A stretch of DNA of 64,000 nt. Source: Tritrichomonas musculus (Eukaryota > Parabasalia > Tritrichomonadida > Tritrichomonadidae). The DNA is taken from positions 5,890,001-5,954,000 of the forward strand of contig JAPFFF010000006.1 in NCBI GenBank assembly GCA_039105265.1. The letters are read 5' to 3'. Positions 9,286-20,304 of the stretch are shown one piece after another (within the stretch, counting starts at the first letter, position 1; each line of letters starts with the position of its first letter). A model generated the notes under the pieces. It was given only the letters and a program-made list of their open reading frames with translations, was not told where the DNA came from and did not search any database. A program made the position numbers and the translations under genes.

Positions 9286-10430
9286 GGGAATTATTTATGT
9301 GCACCCAAAATGCACCCCGGCCAAATAGGTATTCAAAAAATGCACCCCAAATCGGTTTTGCACCCAAATTTTATTATTGCACCTATTTTGCACCCAAATA
9401 AACTAAATAAAAAGTGGCTTTCTTATACAAAATTTTTCTATCTTCATTTCTAACTTTTTTGGCTCAAAATCCTTTATAAAGTATTTTATTTCTGGTAATT
9501 TGCTTTGTTTACCGTGGAATCGATTGTTCTGTCTCTTTTTCATCCTTTTTTTTGCAAATATTCAAATATTATATAATTTTCATAATAATTCAATTTATTG
9601 GTTTAAAATGATTGTTTATAATATACTTAATTATTCTGTCATATGAAAATTTAGAAGCTAGCTGAGAGTAAAAAAATATTTGTGTTTTAAAATTGTTATA
9701 ATCTACCTCAGAATATATTGAAAGAATAAAAAAAAATCCATATTTTGAATACTCTGATTTGAATGCTCTCACAAAAATATAAAATTTGATATAAATATTA
9801 ATTTTAAACGGATATTTAAGATTTTAAAACGATTTTCTTAAAGAACAAAGTGAGATTAATATCAAGCAAAGATGCAGAATGAGGCTTGATATTATAAATT
9901 TATTTTAGTATAATAATTTTTTTGTTTTTTCAATTTTTTTTTTATATAATTTAAAACGATCAACTAAAAAATACTCAAAAAATAAAAAGATCAATTAAAT
10001 TATTAATAAATCATTATGTAGATATAAATTGTTATAACCTTTTTTTTGTTTTTTCAATTTTTTTTTATATAATTTAAAACGATCAACTAAAAAATACTCA
10101 AAAAATAAAAAGATCAATTAAATTATTAATAAATCATTATGTAGATATAAATTGTTATAACCTTTTTTTTGTTTTTTCAATTTTTTTTTATATAATTTAA
10201 AACGATCAACTAAAAAATACTCAAAAAATAAAAAGATCAATTAAATTATTAATGATTCATTATGTAGATATAAATTGTTATAACCTTTTTTTTGTTTTTT
10301 CAATTTTTTTTTATATAATTTAAAACGATCAACTAAAAAATACTCAAAAAATAAAAAGATCAATTAAATTATTAATAAATCATCATTTAGATGTGGAATA
10401 TAGTGAAAATTTTTTATTTTTTTTCAAAAT
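9286..10430 (+). repeat. Left terminal inverted repeat of MULE
   Basis: This is the reverse complement of 17160-18561 and 24858-26259. The outer 100 bp carry several spaced GGGTGCA-type motifs (as TGCACCC), likely transposase-binding sites. Inward come unique sequence and then four 122-bp subrepeats. The inner limit is approximate, since similarity decays around 10400-10430. It is about 250 bp shorter than the right end because it has two fewer subrepeats. Confidence 0.8.
9917..10385 (+). repeat. Subterminal 122-bp repeat array, 4 units
   Basis: Four tandem units of about 122 bp, each with a T-run, the segment aaaacgatcaactaaaaaat and ending near aaattgttataacc. The same unit occurs six times, inverted, at each right end. 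Unequal copy number between ends indicates expansion or contraction after the inverted ends formed. Confidence 0.85.
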
Positions 10431-10577
10431 TTCTTTTTTCTTGATATTAAAAACGTATTTATTAGAAAAAAATCAATTTTGAATAATTTACAAAAAAAAT
10501 TATATAAGTTTCTTCAAAATTGAATAATGTCTTCAAAAATGAGTACTTTTTAGTCTCTTATTATTTCACTTTAAAAA

Positions 10578-11777
10578 ATGGATATTTACAAAGAACAAAG
10601 TTACTCCAAAGATATTAGTTTAAAATTCGATGAAATAAATGTGTTTTTTGGTGAAAAAGATTACACATCAAACTTTAATCGCATCGAAATTTTTCAGAAA
10701 ATAGAAGAAGAACTTAAAAATATTGATGTCATTTACAAAACAAAAAATTATAAATTAATTCATGATATGATAATGCAGATTTTACTTTTTTTAAATTCAG
10801 AAAATTATGAATTTGAAGATAATGATGAAAATTTTATTCTTTTTTTTATTCAAAAATCTCAATTATTAACCAATTTAACTGAATTTTTCGAAACAAATAA
10901 TGAAAATTTTATTTTATCTATATTTCATTTTTTTATCTCTTTATCAGTGTTATCGGGTGATTATATCGATTTTTTGATTCCTCATTTTAAAAATATTGAG
11001 TTTATAATTGTTTTTTTAAAAAAGAATATAAATTCAACAAAAATTTTATCTAATTTTTACATATTATTAGGAGTTTTTTGTGAATATTCAGAAATATATC
11101 GTTTAAATCTTATTAATTCGAATTTTTTTTCTTTTAATAATTTTGTTTTTCAAAATTTTAATAAACTTCAAAGTTTAATTTTTTTTTCTAAATTTTTTCA
11201 AGATATATCGGATGACTTAGATCTAAATGCAGCATTTCAGGAATTCCAACAATTTTTTTCTCTTTTAAAAGTTTTTTTTAATGGTCTTATTATTAAGAAT
11301 TTTAATTCAACTCTGCCAAATCCAAAAAGTTTTAAATACGAATCAAAAATATCATTTTTGATAATAAATCTATTTCGAAATTGTTATTTATCTTCACAAA
11401 TTAAATCAATTTTTATTTCAGAAAATATTTCTCTATTTATTCAAGATCAACTTTGTTATTTTGATTCTAATAATATTTTTTTTCAAAAAATTATATCAGA
11501 TTGCATTGATGTTATAGAAATAAGTTATCCTATTCAAAACATACAAAAATTCGTTCAATTTTATAATAAACTTTTTGAATTTATAAATGTTCTACCTTTT
11601 TCAAAAAAATCATTATTATTTAAATCATTTGTATCGATCATATACAAATCAAGCGATCCTATCATTTATAAAATTATCCCAGAGATTACTTCTGAACTTC
11701 GAGATTATTCTAATTCTGAAATTTATTTTGGTGAAGATATTGATAACTTCATCGCAAAAATATGTCAAAATGAATAA
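10578..11777 (+). CDS. MULE-borne ORF, unknown helical protein (399 aa)
   Basis: A 399-aa Phe/Ile/Asn-rich protein with an ATG start. It reads as a string of amphipathic helices of armadillo/HEAT-like character and shows no transposase, nuclease or zinc motif. It lies between the left inverted end and the satellite array, on the transposase strand, so it travels with the element. It may be a captured host gene (Pack-MULE style) or a second element-encoded protein. The second copy lacks the first 94 codons (see 18562-19479). Confidence 0.6.
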   Translation: MDIYKEQSYSKDISLKFDEINVFFGEKDYTSNFNRIEIFQKIEEELKNIDVIYKTKNYKLIHDMIMQILLFLNSENYEFEDNDENFILFFIQKSQLLTNLTEFFETNNENFILSIFHFFISLSVLSGDYIDFLIPHFKNIEFIIVFLKKNINSTKILSNFYILLGVFCEYSEIYRLNLINSNFFSFNNFVFQNFNKLQSLIFFSKFFQDISDDLDLNAAFQEFQQFFSLLKVFFNGLIIKNFNSTLPNPKSFKYESKISFLIINLFRNCYLSSQIKSIFISENISLFIQDQLCYFDSNNIFFQKIISDCIDVIEISYPIQNIQKFVQFYNKLFEFINVLPFSKKSLLFKSFVSIIYKSSDPIIYKIIPEITSELRDYSNSEIYFGEDIDNFIAKICQNE

Positions 11778-12224
11778 GTCAATGGTTTTTTACATTCAAT
11801 AAAATCCTTTTTTATATTAAAAAAAAAACTATTATATAAATGTACTTTGATTTTATCATTAAACAGCATTCAACTATTTGATGTTTTTCATATCACATTT
11901 CCAAATATTTGGAAATCGACCTTTTAGTGAATGCTTTTATGAATAAAGTATGTGCATATTATAATTAAGAGAATTACAAATACTCTAAGCTTAAATTTGA
12001 TTCTATAACATACTTTTCACCTAAAAACTATTGTTTTTTTTTTTGTTTTTGTTTTTGTTTTTTTTTTTTTTTTTTTGGTTGAGTTGTGTTTTGTTTTTGT
12101 TTTTTTAAAACTTTTTGAAAGCGTTTATATAAACAACACCACTTTTTGAACGCAGTTCAAAAAGAATCTAGTAAAAACTAAGAATAGATATTTTTAATAT
12201 ATTTTTTTTCAAAGTAGGACATGA
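11778..12224. other. Non-coding MULE interior
   Basis: AT-rich stretch after the 399-aa ORF with a T-rich homopolymer tract near 12030-12110 and a short near-palindrome around 11900-11915 (ccaaatatttgg). No gene is visible. The homopolymer lengths differ from those of the second copy. Confidence 0.5.
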
Positions 12225-12606
12225 TATAGTTAATATATAGCATTATATTGATAATGTATAGGATTGTATTTATAATGTATAGGATTGTATTGATAATGTA
12301 TAGCATTATACTGATAATAAACTTCAATACGATGTTAGTTTATTGAATTATAATGTTAGTATGCTTCAATATAATGTAAATGTACTACATTAAAATGATA
12401 ATGTACTTCATTATGATGTTAATATACTGTATTATGATGTTAGTTTATTGGATTATAATGTTAATATGATATAATATATTGAATATGTACTGCATTATGA
12501 TGTTAGATTATTGAATTATAATGTTTATATACTTCATTATAATGTTAATATTCTTCAATACAATGTTAATATATCAAACAAATATTAAATATAATGTTGA
12601 TATATT
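12225..12606. repeat. Degenerate 21-bp satellite, short array
   Basis: Imperfect units of about 21 bp of the type aatgttaatatactgcatta, more diverged than the longer array at 13842-14815. This is evidently the same satellite family within one transposon. The second copy is at 19923-20304. Confidence 0.7.
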
Positions 12607-13841
12607 GAAAATCATATATGATAAGCTAAGGTCTCTTGACGACCTACAAATCATATCAGCCCCTATTATTTCTCTAACGGTTTCTGCAAAAAAATTGTTT
12701 TATTCATCTACTGGTTCTTAATGATCTCATTATATTTATGATCTACTACTTCCATAATACCTTTAGGAAAAAATGTGCTGAGAATATTTATTAAATTTGT
12801 GTAGTATTAATCATAGTAACTTGAGCAAAGGCAATCAAATTGTTATTGAAACAAAGTGATGATGGAATATAAAAATATTGAGTTGTTAAACTTTCACCCT
12901 GATCATATTCCACATAAATCTGTAATATCTTTTGAGATACTGTGCCCTGATATATTTTATTGAATGAAAAAAAAAAGATAACCGTGAAAAATAAATGTCC
13001 TGCTGAAAAGTGAAGCTGTATTACCTCACTAGAATAGATAAATGCATATTCGTTTGTATTTGATTAACTAGTTGTATTTGATTATTCTCTTTGATGGAAT
13101 ATAATCTGGTTTCAAAAGCTGCTTTTATTCTTTAAGCTCGTACTCTCTGTCTCTTATTTTTTAATTCTGCCTTTGAGTAAATCTAAAGCTTCGTTTGTCC
13201 TCTCAATAGTGGAATATAAAGTATTTTTTTTTTTGTAATTTGTTCTTCTTTTATATGTGAGTTTTCTGCAATTTGGTTTATATTTTTTTGATTTCATAAA
13301 TGCTATATACAGGCAAAATCATTAATGCTTAATTTCATACTGCCGATTCCACCAACTCTTAAGATAATATGATTAGTGGTAGTGATTATTTTGATAGATG
13401 CACTAGAAAGATCTCAGTGCCCTCATAACTAGATATAGCACTATTTGATATATGAAAATCTGTTAATATTTCTTTATGCTAAATTAAGTGAATATTCACT
13501 AACTTTCATGATGATAAGTAATTCATGGATAACGACTTGAGAATAACAATCTGGGATTAGTAGTCTTCTAAAATAAATCTAATAAAAACTATCAGGAATT
13601 AGAAAGAATAAAAGTTAACTTGAATATAAATATAGTAAGATGCCGCTAAAGACATTGAGAATGCAAATTAAACGTTCTATTCGAAGATAAAAACGGTTAA
13701 TAATTGAAAAAGCTAATATACCATTTCTGAATTTTTTGTGCACTTTTGTTTTTTTATAAAGTTGAATTTGCATTTTTTATTCAAAAAGTGTGGACCTTTC
13801 TGGTTAGGTAACTAGCAAGCCTTGCCCAAAAAACTTACTCA
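12607..13841. other. Non-coding MULE interior between satellite arrays
   Basis: About 1.2 kb of AT-rich sequence of somewhat higher complexity than its surroundings. No frame over about 60 codons looks like a protein. It may be a decayed gene or regulatory DNA of the transposon; I see no recognisable content. It is duplicated at 20305-21540. Confidence 0.4.
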
Positions 13842-14815
13842 AATGTTAATATACTTCATTACAATGTTAATATACTGCATCATAATGAAAATATACTGCA
13901 TCATAATGTTAATATACATCATTATTATGTTAATATACTGCATTATGATGTCAATGTACAGTATCATGATGCTAGATTATTGAATTATGATGTTAATATA
14001 TTAAATTATAGAGTTAATACATTGTATTATGATGTTAGATTATTGTATTATATTGTTAATATATTGCATTATAATGTTAATACATTGCATAATAATGTTA
14101 ATACATTGCATAATAATGTTAATATACTGCATCATAATGATAATACATTGCATAATAATGCTAATATACATCATTATTATGTTAATATACATTATTATGA
14201 TGTTAATATATTAAATTATAATGCTAATGTACATCATTATTATGTTAATATACATCATTATGATGTTAATATACTGTATTGTGATGTCAATGTACAGTAT
14301 CATGATGCTAGATTATTGAATTATGATGCTAATATATTAAATTATAATGCTAATGTACATCATTATTATGTTAATATACTTCATTACAATGTTAATATAC
14401 TGCATTATAATGTTAATATACAGCATTATGATGCCAATGTACAGTATCATGATGCTAGAATATTGAATTATGATGTTAATATATTAAATTATAATGTTAA
14501 TATACTGCATTATAATGTTAATATACATCATTATTAAGTTAATATACTTCATCATAATGTTAATATACTGCATTATAATGTTAATATACAGCATTATGAT
14601 GTCAATGTACAGTATCATGATGCTAGAATATTGAATTATAATGTTAATATACATCATTATTATGTTAATATCCATCATTATTATGTTAATATACATCATT
14701 ATTATGTTAATATACTGCATCATAATGTTAATATACTGCATCATAATGTTAATACATTCTATAATAATGCTAATATACATCATTATTATGTTAATATACT
14801 GCATTATGATGTTAA
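13842..14815. repeat. 21-bp satellite array inside MULE
   Basis: About 45 tandem units of 21 bp (core atgttaatatactgcattata, with catcattattatg variants). Because 21 is divisible by three, long frames run through it on both strands and encode a 7-residue repeat (NVNILHY), but these are by-products of the period and not convincing genes. The array ends about 95 bp upstream of the transposase. Confidence 0.9.
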
Positions 14816-14908
14816 ATTATTGTTTATTCCATTATATGTTGTAAATTTAACGATAGATTTTGAGCTAAAACAATTTTATATTTAAATAATTTACAAATTA
14901 TTTATTGA

Positions 14909-16768
14909 ATGAATATCCAATTCAAAAAATTGACACAAAAACGTTTAATTTTTAACAAAATGAATATCATAGAAAAGCTTCAACAAAATACTTCATTTAG
15001 GCCAAATGGTGCACCATTTATTCTCAATTTCAATCAATACAATTACAAATATGTTAAATATTTAAAAAAAACACAACATTTCAAATATGTTTGCGAGAAT
15101 GGTTATAATAGGCATAAAAAAATCGAAGAAAGGTGTCCTGCATATATTTTAGTTTCCTTTGAAGTTGTAAAAAAAACAGAGAATGAAGAAGAAGTTAAGC
15201 TTGGACAAATTATACAAATGAATGTTCAACATAATTGTATAAAAGAAATAGGAACAACAAATAAGTTTATAAAAGATTCTGAACTCAAAAGCAAAATAGA
15301 TGAAATTTATTACTCTCAAATGCCTCGACCAACCCAAAGCCAAATAATAACACAATTGACAAAAAAAATAAACAGTGAAAACAATGAAGAAGAGAGTAAA
15401 ATACCAATTTCTCAAAGAATTGTTTATAATCAATGGTCAAAATTAAATAGAGATAACAAAATAAATGATACTGATTTTGGAAAGATAAGACAAACAAATC
15501 GTAAAACGGATTTCGAACTTTTTAAATTCCGTTGTTCAAATTTTCCGGTTGGAAAGAATTTATTTATTTGTTATAGTTCAAAATTTCAACAGTCATTAAT
15601 TCAAAAATCCTCATTTATTTTTATCGATGGAACTTTCGATGTTACTCCAGATGGATTTGAACAGGTTTTGGTGCTTTTAGGACGAACTGAACACATGAAT
15701 ATTCCATTGGCTCATTTTTTATTACCAAACAAAGAAAAAAAGACTTATGAACTTGCTTTTTTGATGTTTATAAATTCAATTAAAAAAGGATTTCAAAATG
15801 GAGCTACTTTTATTACAGATTTCGAACTTGGAGAATCAAATGCTGTCAAAAAAATTTTAATGAATGAAACTCATATTTTTCAGTACTGTTATTTTCATTT
15901 TTCACAAATAATGAGAAGGTATTTCGATAAATATCAGAAATTTGAATTTTTAGATAAGTTAAAGAATATCAGTTATTTACTACCATTTATTTCAGAAAGG
16001 TTATTAAATACAGTTATCAAAGTATTATCTCAATGGGAAATCACAGATCAATTTTCACTTTATTTTGAGTATAATTTTAAAAATAAATATAGGTTCAATG
16101 ATTGGAATGTTTATAATAAAATTAATAAAGATATTATTACAAATAACGTAGCCGAAAGTCATAATGCAAAATTGAAAGATCGAATTGGACATCATCCTAC
16201 ATTAGCAAATTTCGAAGAAATAATACAACAAATCGAAGAAGAAGATCATCTCAGATACGAATTGAAAGAAATAGATGACACAGAAATAAAAAGAATTGAC
16301 GAAGATACATTTATACAAATTTTTAAAAATTTTATAACAGACTTACGAAGAGCTGGGTACAAACAAAAAAAAAATACAAATTCAGATACAAGTATAGAAA
16401 AATATGATCAAAGATTAAATAATGAACTTTTATTTGATGATGACAAAAATGAAATAACAGATATAGTAGAAGAAGACGATACAGATGACAAAACTATTAT
16501 AGAAGAAATAAACGAACTGGAAAATGCGCAAGAAATAAGACTAGTTAACGAAGCCTATTCAATACCAAAGGTTCACATCAAAACAATACCTACAGAAGCT
16601 CAACAAATACTACAAGAAAACTTAATCAATTACAGAAATGCTCCAGGACGATCGACAGAAAGAAAAAGAATATTATCAGAAACATTTACCAAAATACAAG
16701 AAATTTCACCAAACATAACAAAAACTCAGGTTCGTAGTTGGTTTAATAACAATATGAATAAGATTTAG
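14909..16768 (+). CDS. MULE transposase with FLYWCH-like and homeodomain-like ends (copy 1)
   Basis: A 619-aa protein; a second ATG at codon 18 is an alternative start. Residues 60-110 resemble a FLYWCH zinc finger (C62, C76, H108, C110). Residues 235-425 are a MULE core with the first Asp in FIDGTFD (D240), a second in ITDFE (D304), a CxxH (C327/H330) and a late acidic residue in NNVAESHN (E416), the expected DDE-type set. Residues about 565-615 resemble a homeodomain, ending in the recognition-helix pattern TQVRSWFNNN (W611, F612). It would excise and integrate the element in the nucleus. The frame is intact and matches copy 2. Confidence 0.85.
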   Translation: MNIQFKKLTQKRLIFNKMNIIEKLQQNTSFRPNGAPFILNFNQYNYKYVKYLKKTQHFKYVCENGYNRHKKIEERCPAYILVSFEVVKKTENEEEVKLGQIIQMNVQHNCIKEIGTTNKFIKDSELKSKIDEIYYSQMPRPTQSQIITQLTKKINSENNEEESKIPISQRIVYNQWSKLNRDNKINDTDFGKIRQTNRKTDFELFKFRCSNFPVGKNLFICYSSKFQQSLIQKSSFIFIDGTFDVTPDGFEQVLVLLGRTEHMNIPLAHFLLPNKEKKTYELAFLMFINSIKKGFQNGATFITDFELGESNAVKKILMNETHIFQYCYFHFSQIMRRYFDKYQKFEFLDKLKNISYLLPFISERLLNTVIKVLSQWEITDQFSLYFEYNFKNKYRFNDWNVYNKINKDIITNNVAESHNAKLKDRIGHHPTLANFEEIIQQIEEEDHLRYELKEIDDTEIKRIDEDTFIQIFKNFITDLRRAGYKQKKNTNSDTSIEKYDQRLNNELLFDDDKNEITDIVEEDDTDDKTIIEEINELENAQEIRLVNEAYSIPKVHIKTIPTEAQQILQENLINYRNAPGRSTERKRILSETFTKIQEISPNITKTQVRSWFNNNMNKI

Positions 16769-17159
16769 AATTCTCAATTTTTCAAAATATCTTTTTTTTT
16801 TTTTTTTTTCTCTTTTTTTTAAAAAACTTTACTATTTTATTAACATTTATACAATTTTGAAAGTTCGTTATTATCTACATTTTAATTAAGCTCACTTTTT
16901 TTTAATGAAGATTTCAATAATTTTTTAAGGATGAAAGATTTTATACGATTTATATCAATTTCTAATAACTATTTTTAGTACATTTCTTATTTTGTATAAC
17001 ATTTTAAATAAGTTCACTTTTTTATCGAGATTGTTTGATATTTTATAGAAAAAAAAAGAATTGATGAATCTGAAATAAATTTTTAATAATAATTCTGATT
17101 GTACTTCTTTGTGAATAAATCATTTTCCTTAATTTCACTTTTTTTTTTTTTGTTTTTGA
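16769..17159. other. Transposase 3' flank, non-coding
   Basis: AT-rich stretch with long T runs at 16790-16830 that could serve as a transcript end. It leads into the right inverted end. No gene seen. Confidence 0.4.
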
Positions 17160-18561
17160 TGATTGTCTGAATTTTTGAAGGAAAAAAATAAATAGTTATT
17201 ATATTCGACATCTAAATAATTATTTATTAATAATTTAATTGATCTTTTTATTTTTTGAGTATTTTTTAGTTGATCGTTTTAAATTATATAAAAAAAAATT
17301 GAAAAAACAAAAAAAAGGTTATAACAATTTATATCTACATAATGATTTATTAATAATTTAATTGATCTTTTTATTTTTTGAGTATTTTTTAGTTGATCGT
17401 TTTAAATTATATAAAAAAAAATTGAAAAAACAAAAAAAAGGTTATAACAATTTATATCTACATAATGATTTATTAATAATTTAATTGATCTTTTTATTTT
17501 TTGAGTATTTTTTAGTTGATCGTTTTAAATTATATAAAAAAAAATTGAAAAAACAAAAAAAAGGTTATAACAATTTATATCTACATAATGATTTATTAAT
17601 AATTTAATTGATCTTTTTATTTTTTGAGTATTTTTTAGTTGATCGTTTTAAATTATATAAAAAAAATTGAAAAAACAAAAAAAAGGTTATAACAATTTAT
17701 ATCTACATAATGAATCATTAATAATTTAATTGATCTTTTTATTTTTTGAGTATTTTTTAGTTGATCGTTTTAAATTATATAAAAAAAAATTGAAAAAACA
17801 AAAAAAAGGTTATAACAATTTATATCTACATAATGATTTATTAATAATTTAATTGATCTTTTTATTTTTTGAGTATTTTTTAGTTGATCGTTTTAAATTA
17901 TATAAAAAAAAAATTGAAAAAACAAAAAAATTATTATACTAAAATAAATTTATAATATCAAGCCTCATTCTGCATCTTTGCTTGATATTAATCTCACTTT
18001 GTTCTTTAAGAAAATCGTTTTAAAATCTTAAATATCCGTTTAAAATTAATATTTATATCAAATTTTATATTTTTGTGAGAGCATTCAAATCAGAGTATTC
18101 AAAATATGGATTTTTTTTTATTCTTTCAATATATTCTGAGGTAGATTATAACAATTTTAAAACACAAATATTTTTTTACTCTCAGCTAGCTTCTAAATTT
18201 TCATATGACAGAATAATTAAGTATATTATAAACAACCATTTTAAACCAATAAATTGAATTATTATGAAAATTATATAATATTTGAATATTTGCAAAAAAA
18301 AGGATGAAAAAGAGACAGAACAATCGATTCCACGGTAAACAAAGCAAATTACCAGAAATAAAATACTTTATAAAGGATTTTGAGCCAAAAAAGTTAGAAA
18401 TGAAGATAGAAAAATTTTGTATAAGAAAGCCACTTTTTATTTAGTTTATTTGGGTGCAAAATAGGTGCAATAATAAAATTTGGGTGCAAAACCGATTTGG
18501 GGTGCATTTTTTGAATACCTATTTGGCCGGGGTGCATTTTGGGTGCCAAAATCAATATCCC
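17160..18561 (-). repeat. Right terminal inverted repeat of MULE, copy 1 (now internal)
   Basis: Reverse complement of the left end, with six rather than four 122-bp subrepeats (about 17220-17935) and the GGGTGCA-motif tip ending in ATATCCC at 18561. In the composite this tip is internal and is fused directly to sequence equivalent to 10860. Confidence 0.85.
17220..17935 (-). repeat. Subterminal 122-bp repeat array, 6 units
   Basis: Six tandem units of about 122 bp, inverted relative to 9917-10385. One unit carries aatcatta where the others read gatttatta; a matching variant occurs in the left array, so the arrays share ancestry beyond the consensus unit. Confidence 0.85.
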
Positions 18562-19479
18562 CAATTATTAACCAATTTAACTGAATTTTTCGAAACAAAT
18601 AATGAAAATTTTATTTTATCTATATTTCATTTTTTTATCTCTTTATCAGTGTTATCGGGTGATTATATCGATTTTTTGATTCCTCATTTTAAAAATATTG
18701 AGTTTATAATTGTTTTTTTAAAAAAGAATATAAATTCAACAAAAATTTTATCTAATTTTTACATATTATTAGGAGTTTTTTGTGAATATTCAGAAATATA
18801 TCGTTTAAATCTTATTAATTCGAATTTTTTTTCTTTTAATAATTTTGTTTTTCAAAATTTTAATAAACTTCAAAGTTTAATTTTTTTTTCTAAATTTTTT
18901 CAAGATATATCGGATGACTTAGATCTAAATGCAGCATTTCAGGAATTCCAACAATTTTTTTCTCTTTTAAAAGTTTTTTTTAATGGTCTTATTATTAAGA
19001 ATTTTAATTCAACTCTGCCAAATCCAAAAAGTTTTAAATACGAATCAAAAATATCATTTTTGATAATAAATCTATTTCGAAATTGTTATTTATCTTCACA
19101 AATTAAATCAATTTTTATTTCAGAAAATATTTCTCTATTTATTCAAGATCAACTTTGTTATTTTGATTCTAATAATATTTTTTTTCAAAAAATTATATCA
19201 GATTGCATTGATGTTATAGAAATAAGTTATCCTATTCAAAACATACAAAAATTCGTTCAATTTTATAATAAACTTTTTGAATTTATAAATGTTCTACCTT
19301 TTTCAAAAAAATCATTATTATTTAAATCATTTGTATCGATCATATACAAATCAAGCGATCCTATCATTTATAAAATTATCCCAGAGATTACTTCTGAACT
19401 TCGAGATTATTCTAATTCTGAAATTTATTTTGGTGAAGATATTGATAACTTCATCGCAAAAATATGTCAAAATGAATAA
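18562..19479 (+). pseudogene. 5'-truncated copy of the 399-aa MULE ORF
   Basis: The last 305 codons of the 399-aa ORF, identical in reading frame. By chance the frame continues upstream into the inverted-repeat tip of copy 1 as far as a GTG at 18454, but no ATG precedes the conserved part. A normal product is therefore unlikely. Confidence 0.75.
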
Positions 19480-19922
19480 GTCAATGGTTTTTTACATTCA
19501 ATAAAATCCTTTTTTATATTAAAAAAAAAACTATTATATAAATGTACTTTGATTTTATCATTAAACAGCATTCAACTATTTGATGTTTTTCATATCACAT
19601 TTCCAAATATTTGGAAATCGACCTTTTAGTGAATGCTTTTATGAATAAAGTATGTGCATATTATAATTAAGAGAATTACAAATACTCTAAGCTTAAATTT
19701 GATTCTATAACATACTTTTCACCTAAAAACTATTGTTTTTTTTTTGTTTTTGTTTTTGTTTTTTTTTTTTTTTTTTGGTTGAGTTGTGTTTTGTTTTTGT
19801 TTTTTTAAAACTTTTTGAAAGCGTTTATATAAACAACACCACTTTTTGAACGCAGTTCAAAAAGAATCTAGTAAAAACTAAGAATAGATATTTTTAATAT
19901 ATTTTTTTCAAAGTAGGACATG

Positions 19923-20304
19923 ATATAGTTAATATATAGCATTATATTGATAATGTATAGGATTGTATTTATAATGTATAGGATTGTATTGATAATGTAT
20001 AGCATTATACTGATAATAAACTTCAATACGATGTTAGTTTATTGAATTATAATGTTAGTATGCTTCAATATAATGTAAATGTACTACATTAAAATGATAA
20101 TGTACTTCATTATGATGTTAATATACTGTATTATGATGTTAGTTTATTGGATTATAATGTTAATATGATATAATATATTGAATATGTACTGCATTATGAT
20201 GTTAGATTATTGAATTATAATGTTTATATACTTCATTATAATGTTAATATTCTTCAATACAATGTTAATATATCAAACAAATATTAAATATAATGTTGAT
20301 ATAT
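19923..20304. repeat. Degenerate 21-bp satellite, short array (copy 2)
   Basis: Duplicate of 12225-12606, nearly identical, with the same unit type. Confidence 0.7.

Noticed and set aside
9590-9772. 60-codon frame present three times in the MULE inverted ends
   Set aside because: It begins with GTG rather than ATG and is repeated only because the inverted ends are; no recognisable protein.
9911-10390. CRISPR-like regular repeats
   Set aside because: Units are directly contiguous without unique spacers, lie in a eukaryotic transposon end, and recur inverted at the other end.
13980-14537. 185-codon frame encoding NVNILHY-type repeats, with companions on both strands and in the second copy
   Set aside because: Produced by the 21-bp satellite period, which keeps several frames open at once; no sign of protein-level constraint.
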